Assembly: GCF_026262505.1 (NCBI RefSeq)
Contig: NC_067203.1
Location: 24,843,411-24,907,410 of the forward strand
DNA: 64,000 nucleotides
Origin: Trichomonas vaginalis G3
Lineage: Eukaryota > Parabasalia > Trichomonadida > Trichomonadidae
Direction: 5' to 3'
The notes under the pieces were generated by a model. That model made no database searches. It was given only the letters and a program-made list of their open reading frames with translations, and was not told the DNA's origin. A program made the translations under genes and the position numbers. How positions within the stretch are numbered: the first letter of the stretch is position 1; every line of letters starts with the position of its first letter. This document shows, one piece after another, positions 1 to 8,841 of this stretch.

Positions 1-1073
1 AACAGATCGACAGCTATAGACTCTGGGAAGTCTTCAAGCTTATGGTCTGTAAGGAATGATTTTATGGCTCCATAGCTCTGAATAAAATCAAAATCTGTTT
101 CCCAACTTTCTTTCGAGATATTTATGAACTCTGAGTCTCTCGTAAACGGAAGTATATTATCTGCGATGCACTCCGGCGTAATTATCTTTGGAATGGAGTT
201 TTCTGTAACTGGAGACCAATCATCACCTAAACCAAGGACTTGGGCCAGAATAAGTTGGTTCTTTACTTTACGAGTGATAATGTGGTCTGGTAATTTGTTG
301 AGTTGCTTTAACATTTGTGTCGTATTTAATTTGTCAATTTGAATTAAGAAATTTACGATGCCAAAAGTAGGGAAAACGCGACTGCAAGTTCTTCCTGCGA
401 TATCAACGAAATGCATTTTGTATCTTTGAGACTGATTCGCCAATACAATGGCATCTTCTTCAAAATAAGGATCAATTGCAGTAGAAAGTAGTTCTGCAGA
501 TTCAAGTTGATGTGATTCGAAGTTGCACATCAACCCTTCGTATAATTCCGATATGTTGACAGCTGTCTTACATCTTAAATCGAATAGTGCTTGAAAATTG
601 AATGGAGTAATTGATATTGGGAAAGATGAGACGATGCGACCGATAAGATGAAGCGGGAATTTTTCACTTTGAGAGATTTTATCACATAATTCTAAACTGG
701 CTCTGGTATGTATAGTTTTAAGTGTTTTGAAAAACTCAAATGGGAAATGCTTAACAAGGTCGAGTATTTGTTCGGGATCGTTCATGACTAGTTCCGATAA
801 TTCATTCGGATCAGAAAGTGCAGGATGACTTGCTGAGAAATCTAATGGAACTTCTGGTCTCTCCTTTGAGTCTGTAAGTCTATTTATGATGCATCTGACT
901 GTCCAACGAAAGAGAATTTTCTTGACATCTTTAATTGGATCGTCACCGGGTAATTTCAGGAGGGGAGCAAGAATAGACATGAATTGTGGGTCGTTCTTCA
1001 AGAATAACAAGCTTTCTTCTATTTGCTTTAGAAGTAAATGCTTGTAAAATTCGACCCAGTCTTCCTCCATCAT
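1..1073 (-). CDS. Hypothetical protein, N-terminal part (runs off the window)
   Basis: The minus strand is open from an ATG-ATG pair at 1073/1070 to the window edge, about 357 codons without a stop, so the true 3' end lies outside. The predicted protein starts MMEEDWVEFYKHLLLKQIEE and looks mostly alpha-helical, with many Leu/Phe/Glu, few glycines, and no signal peptide or membrane segment. A HEAT/ARM-like scaffold or another large helical cytoplasmic protein is possible, but I see no diagnostic motif and do not recognise the family. Codon composition resembles the housekeeping genes nearby. Either of the two adjacent ATGs could be used. No clear initiator motif is seen just upstream. Confidence 0.7.
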   Translation of the reverse strand, partial: MMEEDWVEFYKHLLLKQIEESLLFLKNDPQFMSILAPLLKLPGDDPIKDVKKILFRWTVRCIINRLTDSKERPEVPLDFSASHPALSDPNELSELVMNDPEQILDLVKHFPFEFFKTLKTIHTRASLELCDKISQSEKFPLHLIGRIVSSFPISITPFNFQALFDLRCKTAVNISELYEGLMCNFESHQLESAELLSTAIDPYFEEDAIVLANQSQRYKMHFVDIAGRTCSRVFPTFGIVNFLIQIDKLNTTQMLKQLNKLPDHIITRKVKNQLILAQVLGLGDDWSPVTENSIPKIITPECIADNILPFTRDSEFINISKESWETDFDFIQSYGAIKSFLTDHKLEDFPESIAVDL

Positions 1074-2753
1074 TTTTACTGAAATTTAAGTGGAAACAAC
1101 ATCACTTGATACTTCCTTATATTAATTCGATATTATTCGTATATTCTGACAAAATTTTGTAAACTTCTGAAATTTTTTTCATTTTTATGTTCAACAATGA
1201 CATATTTTTCCTTCATTTCAGATGATTACACAGTATTAAATCAACATGTTGATTAGCTAGCAATTGTTTAATAGTATTCTTCTTTCTTCAAAATTGTTCA
1301 AATTCCTCAACTTATATTTATTTCAGAGAACTTATAGCAACATTATATTTGCATTGAACACAAAACGATAAATGAACTTTTCTATTCTTCAATGTGCTTT
1401 TTGTCAAAAAATGGCTTAGAAATATTCTTTCTAGGCAATCACTTACTTTACCTAAACCAACCATTAAGTTAAAATTATTTCCTCGACTTGTAAATTGTAC
1501 TACTTGTTTCAATTTTATGCTTGTTTAATTCTAAACATAAATAAATATTTTATTTTCATTACAGACTTTAGAGATTAATCTTGAATGTAGTAAATATTAA
1601 TATATAAGATGTTTTTGTATTAATTTTCATATAAAATATATACTGTTTGAATTTTTATCAGCTATTGTTTTGATTTGTCAAATTCCAGAATGTTGTAAGC
1701 ACTGATACTAAGGGAAAATTGAGCCGCAAACTTACAATCCTCATTTAAAGAGTTTTGAAAAATTATCAATGAAAAATATCTCATTTTCACATATTTGTGG
1801 TAAGAACTAGAATCTCGAGTAAAAATATGTGAGATTAGATTATCTTATTTTTCTAAAAATTTCCAAATTTTTTTCAAATTTTAATTTTTCATTTTCAACT
1901 GCTCAATTTTGTTATTGATTTTTTATTTTATATAAAAAATTTGGAATTTTATTAACTTGAAGTATATCTCCTCTCCACAGTTAGATGCAAATTTTCGGGA
2001 AATTGATTACTTTTTCTCAGAAAATATAATATCATTCAATAATCCATCGAGTACACCAAAATTAACCTACGAGAAAACATCTTTCAGACATCAACATACA
2101 AATCTAGGCTCATGTAACTTTAGAATAATTTCTGCTTCATTTTTCAAAAAGTTCTTTGCACTTGATTAATGCAACTTTTCACTCAGTTCGTTTTTATTAC
2201 CGTCAGACATCTTAGTGCATTAATAAAATATTATCCAGCAGTGGATATCAACTAATTACTTGTTTAATTTATTTTGTATTATATATTCCCTCAACAATAC
2301 GCAGTAATCCAGCAAAATATCTATTCCACAGGAACTTGAAGCTCATCTTTCCCTTTTACAAGAAAAAATCTAATTTATACAGATTTTGTAGATTTTCCTT
2401 ATTATAACATTAATTTATATAGCACAAAGTTTTGATGCAACAAATGGCACTCATTTTTACATCGTATTTACCCCCATCTACAAATTTTGTAATATTTTTT
2501 CGATTTTGTTATGTTTCTATGCTCTTTAAGCTAGTTAAGTTTCTTATTTCTGTATTCTATTACGTTATCTCTATTGTAAAAAGTATAATTACCACGAGAT
2601 TGTTTTTTTATTATTTGAATTAGCTTGTTGAAGCTTCAAACCTTATTAAACATACTCATAAAATCGCATTCTTTTTATTATATAATAATACTCGATTACA
2701 AATAAAATTGTTTTAGGAACATCCCCCTGAATAAAATAAATTTTTAATTCATA
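1074..2753. other. Intergenic, no gene seen
   Basis: This 1.7-kb AT-rich spacer separates two divergent genes. It holds only ORFs of 63-70 codons with low-complexity translations that are not credible. I see no inverted termini, RNA gene or repeat array. Confidence 0.6.
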
Positions 2754-2754
2754 A
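2749..2754 (+). promoter_or_regulatory. Initiator (Inr)-like TCATAA at the TMCO1 start
   Basis: TCATAATG places an Inr-like TCA 3 nt before the ATG. This very short leader is typical of trichomonads. It is inferred from the motif only. Confidence 0.45.
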
Positions 2755-3320
2755 TGAATGAGATTATTCAGAACTATACTTATGCTTTGTTGGCAGCATT
2801 ACTATACACTGCACTTAGGACATTTACCCAGTGGATTATGGTGTTCAGAAGACCTCAAATTCGCCTGAAATTAGATAAGCTTCAAGAACTTGAAGCCGAA
2901 ATTGATGAACATGAGGCAAATGAACGCAAAAGGCCAGAAAATCCAGAAAGAAAAGTTCCAAAACGTATTCAAAAAATACAATTAGAAATTGATCAATTAA
3001 AAGTTGAAATTCAGCGATCAACAATGTTCATCAATACTGCCTTATCACTTTCATCATTAATATTCAGCTATATAATCGGATCTTTCTTCGAAAACAAAGT
3101 CTGCATTAAATTCCCATTCTCAGTAATATATCCACTTAACAAAATGACCCACAAAGGTCTGGATGGTGAGGACTATACAGAAGGATCTTTTTCATCAGTA
3201 TTCTTTTTGATGAATTTATGGACCAATGAATTTGTTGTTAAACTACTTAATTTCAAGCTTCCATCCAGCGGAATGTTCCCTAATATAATGAATCAAATGC
3301 CAATGCAGATGGGTCATTAA
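2754..3320 (+). CDS. TMCO1: TMCO1-family ER membrane protein (DUF106/EMC3-GET1-like superfamily)
   Basis: The product is 188 aa, the same length as human TMCO1. It has an N-terminal membrane segment (about residues 8-30), a charged coiled coil (about 38-92, rich in E/K/R), a second hydrophobic segment (about 95-112) and a C-terminal hydrophobic stretch. The block after the second segment, with FENKVCIKFPF followed by HKGLDGEDYTEGSF, matches the TMCO1 signature (FDGRVVAKLPF, then HRNLLGDDTTDCSF), which makes the family call strong. TMCO1 is an Oxa1-superfamily ER protein. In animals it sits in the translocon-associated multipass insertase and has also been described as a calcium-load-activated channel. 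The tail is Met/Pro-rich. The gene is convergent with ARPC3. Confidence 0.9.
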   Translation: MNEIIQNYTYALLAALLYTALRTFTQWIMVFRRPQIRLKLDKLQELEAEIDEHEANERKRPENPERKVPKRIQKIQLEIDQLKVEIQRSTMFINTALSLSSLIFSYIIGSFFENKVCIKFPFSVIYPLNKMTHKGLDGEDYTEGSFSSVFFLMNLWTNEFVVKLLNFKLPSSGMFPNIMNQMPMQMGH

Positions 3321-3637
3321 TTATAGAGTTTTCCCATTTTGATTTTATTTTTATAAAGTATATAGCTTATAATATCATCTATGAGTTTAACATTTTAATG
3401 GATTTTTACAGACTTTCCAAATTTCAAAGATTTCTAAATTTATCAAAATATTATTTTTAACTTTATACTGATAAATGAAATCTAGAGCATAAATTGGAAG
3501 GCTGGATCAATGCATTTGTTTGTTTGAAGCAAATGATCTCTAAAAAGAACTTGAAATAAGAATATTTTATGAACTTTTTGAAAATTCTAAAATAAATGGA
3601 ATTTTAGATACATTGTAATATATTTATTAAACGCTTT
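3321..3637. other. Convergent 3' spacer
   Basis: This is a 317-bp AT-rich spacer between the ends of TMCO1 and ARPC3. Nothing else is seen in it. Confidence 0.6.
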
Positions 3638-4180
3638 TTAATTTGCCATTTCCTTATCGAGGAATTTCTTGTTGGCAAAGCAGACCCACCACTTATCAGC
3701 CTCTGGGCCAAGGGAGAAGATTCTAGCGAGGAGTCTGTTGCCCATCTCGATACGGAGCTTCTTGAAGTACTCACGAAGCTGAGTCTTTTGATTATCAGCT
3801 GGAGCTGTAACATATGAATCAATTATGAAGCCGCCCTCGCCTGGGATTGGGAATGGCTTTAAGTTCCAGCCATCGAGTTCAAGCTGGCATTTTTGCTTGT
3901 TAGTCTTATTTTTAGCAATGAACTTCAAACATTTCATTCCGTAGAATGTGAGATAAATGATGAGACGGTCAGCACCTGTCTTAGCTGGGAAATCGCGCAT
4001 GAAAATATTTGTGCGGAAGTGGTAGATAGCTTCATCAACGATATCAAATTGTGGTCCGTTGTTTGTTTTGACTGTATCACGGAGCTGAAGAATTGGAAGG
4101 CCACTGATCATTTGGGCATTAACGGTTCCGAAAGCGGAAATCTTAGAGTTCGGATTTGCCTCGGTTGGGTACCCGCTCAT
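3638..4180 (-). CDS. ARPC3: Arp2/3 complex subunit 3 (p21-Arc)
   Basis: The product is 180 aa (human 178). The sequence shows IVDEAIYHFRTNIFMRDF, followed by GADRLIIYLTFY, FPIPGEGGF and, near the C-terminus, KWWVCFANKKFLDKEM. These correspond block by block to ARPC3 (DIVDEAIYYFKANVFF, EADRTLIYITLY, FPIPGEPGF, KWWTCFVKRQFMNKSL). The protein is a structural subunit of the Arp2/3 actin-nucleating complex, which makes branched cortical actin; this is relevant to the amoeboid shape change of trichomonads on host contact. The start is fixed by an Inr-like TCATAAATG immediately upstream. The stop lies in a TAAA context. Confidence 0.95.
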   Translation of the reverse strand: MSGYPTEANPNSKISAFGTVNAQMISGLPILQLRDTVKTNNGPQFDIVDEAIYHFRTNIFMRDFPAKTGADRLIIYLTFYGMKCLKFIAKNKTNKQKCQLELDGWNLKPFPIPGEGGFIIDSYVTAPADNQKTQLREYFKKLRIEMGNRLLARIFSLGPEADKWWVCFANKKFLDKEMAN

Positions 4181-4183
4181 TTA

Positions 4184-4206
4184 TGACGATAGTTCTTTCT
4201 ATCGTC
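4184..4206 (-). promoter_or_regulatory. ARPC3 initiator overlapping a palindromic Myb-type element
   Basis: On the minus strand an 8-nt GACGATAG and its exact inverse CTATCGTC, 6 nt apart, end in an initiator-like TCATAA just before the ATG. TATCGTC resembles the MRE-2f Myb recognition site described for the T. vaginalis ap65-1 promoter. The palindrome is seen directly; Myb binding is inferred. Confidence 0.5.
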
Positions 4207-4778
4207 TTCACCTCACAGACATTCAGAATGTGGCTTTCATTGTCATATTAACTTGAAAGTTATAAAAAATGAAAATAAAATAATTCATCACTCTAGCTAA
4301 CAATTCAGATTGACATTGGACCAACAATTTTTTTGATAATAAATTTGCATTCGCTATAATGATAATGCAAAATGAAAATCACATATAAATTATGCATGGA
4401 AAATAAATGTCTTATCTTGATACTGCTAAAATTTGCCAAATTACCATAAATTTAATTATTATCAAATTAAATGAAATGATAAGTTCAGTTATTCATTGAA
4501 TATATAAGTAATCATAGTTTCATTATCTAATTTTGAAACTTCGTATAATTTAGAAAATAGTCATCGGGATAACCTAATTGGTGCAATTTATATACATGTA
4601 TTAGACAAAATCACACTTTTGATAAGAAAAACAGAATGACGACTTTTTTCTCAATTGAAAATTTTTCCGATAGATATCTTCATATGTTAATGTATATTTG
4701 AAATGATATTACCATTTCAGCCAATATAATTTTTTTTAGATTTTTGAATTAAAATCGCACCCGATAAGAACTTTTTAA
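4207..4778. other. Upstream region of long surface gene A
   Basis: This AT-rich spacer contains a block at about 4560-4680 (GGTGCAATTTATATACAT, then ACGACTTT) that is also found upstream of long genes B and C. It is therefore probably a shared promoter region. Confidence 0.4.
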
Positions 4779-4898
4779 ATGCTCTCTTTCCTGACAATTG
4801 CTTTTTATCCTGAGTTTTCTAGATGGGTACAAGGGCATACCGGAATCGGCTTTGATGGTGCCACAAGTGACCATCATAATGTTGTCATATTTTATAAT

Positions 4899-5604
4899 AG
4901 ACTTATTCATAAAGGCGACGGAATTTATGAATAGGGTACCCTATTTATGAACAGTTAGAATTTGGAAAAACCGTCGCAAGTATGAAAACCCTAAATATGG
5001 AAAAACCATCAAAAGTATGAACAGGTAGGTGATCGGAATCTTCATATTTTTTATTTGGAATTTCCAAACAAAAGTTGTTTCGAAATTCCAATCAATTTGG
5101 AATTTAGAAACAAGGATCTAATAATCAATTATGTATGGAAATTAGAAATAATCCATATACTATATGCTATTGTTTTTCACTTTTTTCTAAAAAATCTTCT
5201 AAATTAATTTAGATTTTATTAATTTTTAGACTAAATGCAAATACACTTGAATAATTTCTGTAATTATTGAAGAAGGCTTAAACTTATATCTTAACTTAAA
5301 TTCATGAATATTCTTATTTCTAATTTCTTTTTCCATTTGGCAAATAAAGGGTTATCCACACTTGTCAACTTATTTATGAATAAACATTGGAGTTTATAAA
5401 TTCCAAATTGATTGGAATTTCGAAACAACTTTTGTTTGGAAATTCCAAATAAAAAATATGAAGATTCCGATCACCTACCTGTTCATACTTTTGACGGTTT
5501 TTCCATATTTAGGGTTTTCATACTTGCGACGGTTTTTCCAAATTCTAACTGTTCATAAATAGGGTACCCTATTCATAAATTCCGTCGCCTTTATGAATAG
5601 GTCT
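4899..5604. mobile_element. Non-autonomous long-TIR DNA element inserted in gene A
   Basis: This 706-bp element has inverted terminal repeats of about 207 bp (4899-5105 and 5398-5604), nearly identical in sequence, beginning AGAC(T/C)TATTCATAAAGG. AAT is present on both sides (4896-4898, 5605-5607). Gene B shows the uninterrupted target (TTTATAATCTCGACGG). Each TIR contains the 16-bp palindrome AATAGGGTACCCTATT. There is no coding capacity, and the internal 290 bp is AT-rich. The family is unassigned: long TIRs starting AG recall Polinton-type ends, but a 3-bp duplication and the absence of coding do not support that. Confidence 0.85.
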
Positions 5605-8600
5605 AATCTCGACGGGTTTAATATGGTAACAGGAAGTGAAAGTATGAAAAGCTGCAAGAGAATTTTCTGGAAAAAATATGATTGCAAGCGTTGGACTGAA
5701 TATTACTACGGTGCTATTCCAAAGATACTCGTTAATCAAGGAAGTATAACAGCTAATTCCGGTGGAGGCGTGTTAAGATGGATGGTTGCACAGGTTCCAA
5801 ACAACTGTGATTCTTACGATTATATTCAGATAAATGGAAATTCCGAAAGTTCACATATTTTTAATCCGTTGAGAGTTGAAAGCAATAAACGTCATTGTAT
5901 GTTCTTTGGTTCTAATTCTAACCATAGCTTCACATTATACAAGAGCAAGTTATCACCTGGAAAGTTATTTGTCGAAAACCTTAATATTCCGAATTCAACA
6001 GTCGAAGTTACAGAGAATAATATGACAATTGATGACTGGAACAATATTTTCCTTTTCTATGAGAAGAATGAATCCGATACACACTCCGTTGTCGGTGTTC
6101 AAAGTTTCAACAAGACAAGCAACGAGACAGTCTACAGTAACTTCTGGAGAACATCAGAAAGAGTTATCGAAGTCAAAAAGATCCCATTCGAATATAACGC
6201 TAAGTTTGGTTACAACTCAATAGAACTTGATAACGAGACATTCACATACATCCTGTTCCCAGATGGAAACCAAGTATTTGCAACCTTCATCAACACTCAA
6301 GATATCTTCTTTGACAATGGTCAGAAACTGAATGAAGTCCTCACAATCAACAACAATACATACATTGGCTTGAAACCGAAGAATCCGGTTCAACTCGAGT
6401 TTTATGTTACAGAAACAAACAACGAGTGTGAGACGGTTGATGCGATGATCAATGGTGCAGACAAACAAGCGGTTTTCGATTCTTCAAACCTCGGAATCAA
6501 CAGGAAACATTGTCTCATTCTAGCATCGAAATACGATATGGACTACACATTATACTACAGTTCAGACATGAATCGAAATAATGTTGTCTACATCAGAGAT
6601 ATAAATCAAAATTCAATAGAACACAATCTTCATGAACACAGAATACATAATATTTCGAAAACAAATTTTTCATTGGTTGTTCTAAACAATATCGACAACA
6701 CAGGCAAGTTCGGCATCTATACTTGCAAATTTTCATCATCTTCAGTTTCAACAGAAGGACTGATGACAGGATTGTTCTTCGGTAACATCGAACACTCAAT
6801 TTCACCTAATATCCAAATGAAGAATCTCTACATTGCAAACTTTGATAAACACACTTTGAACATTTCTAACACTGAAGATACAATCATTGACTTCCACAGT
6901 AAGGAAGGATTCAAATCTACAATCATCATATTCAACAAACAATACTTCATCAGTCAAAACGAAGTTTATGACATTCAACGACCATTGTTTGTTCGATCTT
7001 CATCAGGATATCACATCTTGTATTTCAAATTGATCCTCGTTGAATATGGTTGCAAGAATTCATACATCATCAATGGCAATGGTACATCATATTTTGTCAA
7101 TCTCCAACAGACAGATGGTTTAATTTGCATGCACTTCGTTTCATATTCTGATTCTCGTATCACTGTTTTCGATCCAGAAGATGTTGATTTGATCAGATAC
7201 GGAAACAACTACATGATCGATAATTCATATTCAATTGAACGAGGTGTCACACTTCGAATCAACAATACTCAACGAATCAACTCAATTGCAGGTGTTGCAA
7301 GCATCGAAGCGATAGAATCGAATCCAGAAGAATTTTCAATAGGAATCTTTAACAAACAATTTGATATCTCAACATATCCAAAAACAACAATACATGAATC
7401 AAGAGAAGGTTTTAACGAAATTGACATTCAAAAAGATGAACTTGTTATTTTATCATCAAACTGTGAATATTATCAAAACATGATTCTTTATCTCAAATCA
7501 ACAAATTCACTTCGAGAAATTAATATCAATTTAGAACAAAAGATTAGAAACAGAAAATCAGTCTACATTCAAACAACCGATGCAAATTGCACAATTATCT
7601 ATTACTTTTCAAAATTTGACAATGATTGCTACTCATTCAACATGGTAAGTGATAAAATTAATCAACAATACTTCATGATTGCAGAACCAAACAAAAGACA
7701 CTGCATAGCAATGATTTCGACAAACGAAACGGATATGATATTTTACACAGAAGATCAAGTTACAAAAGTTGATACAATCAGAGAATATGAAAAACAAACA
7801 TTTAAATACATTGAATTCACTTCAAATAATGAAACATATATCATGATCAAAGAAACATCTATCATCGGAAATGAATATGTATCAAACTCTGACAATATAT
7901 ATTCAGAAGTCAAACAACTTCATGAAATCAGTGGAGATTATTATATTGCACATCCAGGATATAACAATGTCTCTTTGTCTAAGACGAGTATTATCTATCC
8001 AAAAGAAACAGGTTTCAAAGTTTTTGTTGTATTTGACACAGAGTCAGATGTTCATTTCATCAAGAGCAACAAGACTGATATTATTTCAGAATTGGATGAA
8101 ACTCTCGATGTCGAAACACAAGATTCATCAATCAAATTCTATCTTTTAGTTCTTCCGGATGGTGATTATTCATATAATTTCAGTTTCAAACCTAAATACA
8201 GTCAAGTTTACTGGAACACATCAACAGTTGAGTCAAATAAGAAACACATCTTAGTTTTGTTTGGAGATCTCAATTATAATGATAAACAAGTTATCCGAAC
8301 TCCAGAATTTCCTCAAGATGAAACATTTAATGTATATGAATCATGCATATTCGGTTTCAACAAAACAGAGATAAGTAATACAATGAAAACATTGAGAACA
8401 GACTGTCTTATAATTGAATATATTTCATCATCAACAAAGAGATCTGGTATTGTTGGTATTTATGATATTGGTTTCATCTCACCAAATTGTCGATCTTATG
8501 ACAAAATTCTCTCATATGATGAAAATCATAAATTTGATGGATTCATCGATCCAGTCAAAGTGCCAATATTCACAGATTTGATATATGGTCCTAATTCATA

Positions 8601-8841
8601 CAGAGATTCAAAATTTAAGACACTTGTGATCACATATGAACATGATGATAATTTCAATCATTTTCTATACTTCAATGATGAAAAGAATCTCATGAAATGT
8701 GATCATTCTCCAATTTCGAAAATGATTCATTCGGATAAAACATTTGTCATCAAATCAGTTTCAGATTATTACAACGATACAATCTATCATCTTAAAATGG
8801 ACAAAGACTGTGACACAATTGATTTACTTTTCAATCAATAG
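5593..8841 (+). CDS. Open segment of gene A (modules 1-5), start supplied by the transposon end
   Basis: This 1082-codon ORF begins at an ATG inside the right TIR of the inserted element (four element-derived codons) and ends at the TAG that interrupts the family frame. It covers the N-terminal cysteine-pair modules but has no membrane anchor, and it lacks the normal N-terminal hydrophobic segment. If translated it would be a soluble cytoplasmic fragment; more likely it is just the surviving part of a pseudogene. Confidence 0.5.
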   Translation: MNRSNLDGFNMVTGSESMKSCKRIFWKKYDCKRWTEYYYGAIPKILVNQGSITANSGGGVLRWMVAQVPNNCDSYDYIQINGNSESSHIFNPLRVESNKRHCMFFGSNSNHSFTLYKSKLSPGKLFVENLNIPNSTVEVTENNMTIDDWNNIFLFYEKNESDTHSVVGVQSFNKTSNETVYSNFWRTSERVIEVKKIPFEYNAKFGYNSIELDNETFTYILFPDGNQVFATFINTQDIFFDNGQKLNEVLTINNNTYIGLKPKNPVQLEFYVTETNNECETVDAMINGADKQAVFDSSNLGINRKHCLILASKYDMDYTLYYSSDMNRNNVVYIRDINQNSIEHNLHEHRIHNISKTNFSLVVLNNIDNTGKFGIYTCKFSSSSVSTEGLMTGLFFGNIEHSISPNIQMKNLYIANFDKHTLNISNTEDTIIDFHSKEGFKSTIIIFNKQYFISQNEVYDIQRPLFVRSSSGYHILYFKLILVEYGCKNSYIINGNGTSYFVNLQQTDGLICMHFVSYSDSRITVFDPEDVDLIRYGNNYMIDNSYSIERGVTLRINNTQRINSIAGVASIEAIESNPEEFSIGIFNKQFDISTYPKTTIHESREGFNEIDIQKDELVILSSNCEYYQNMILYLKSTNSLREININLEQKIRNRKSVYIQTTDANCTIIYYFSKFDNDCYSFNMVSDKINQQYFMIAEPNKRHCIAMISTNETDMIFYTEDQVTKVDTIREYEKQTFKYIEFTSNNETYIMIKETSIIGNEYVSNSDNIYSEVKQLHEISGDYYIAHPGYNNVSLSKTSIIYPKETGFKVFVVFDTESDVHFIKSNKTDIISELDETLDVETQDSSIKFYLLVLPDGDYSYNFSFKPKYSQVYWNTSTVESNKKHILVLFGDLNYNDKQVIRTPEFPQDETFNVYESCIFGFNKTEISNTMKTLRTDCLIIEYISSSTKRSGIVGIYDIGFISPNCRSYDKILSYDENHKFDGFIDPVKVPIFTDLIYGPNSYRDSKFKTLVITYEHDDNFNHFLYFNDEKNLMKCDHSPISKMIHSDKTFVIKSVSDYYNDTIYHLKMDKDCDTIDLLFNQ

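Noticed and set aside
4899-5604. Polinton/Maverick-derived end pair
   Set aside because: Termini begin AG and TIRs are long, but the flank duplication is 3 bp rather than about 6 and there is no coding sequence; left as unassigned.
6029-7208. Secondary ORFs of 64-96 codons inside A, B and C, repeated identically in all three
   Set aside because: Out-of-frame shadows conserved only because the host genes are near identical.
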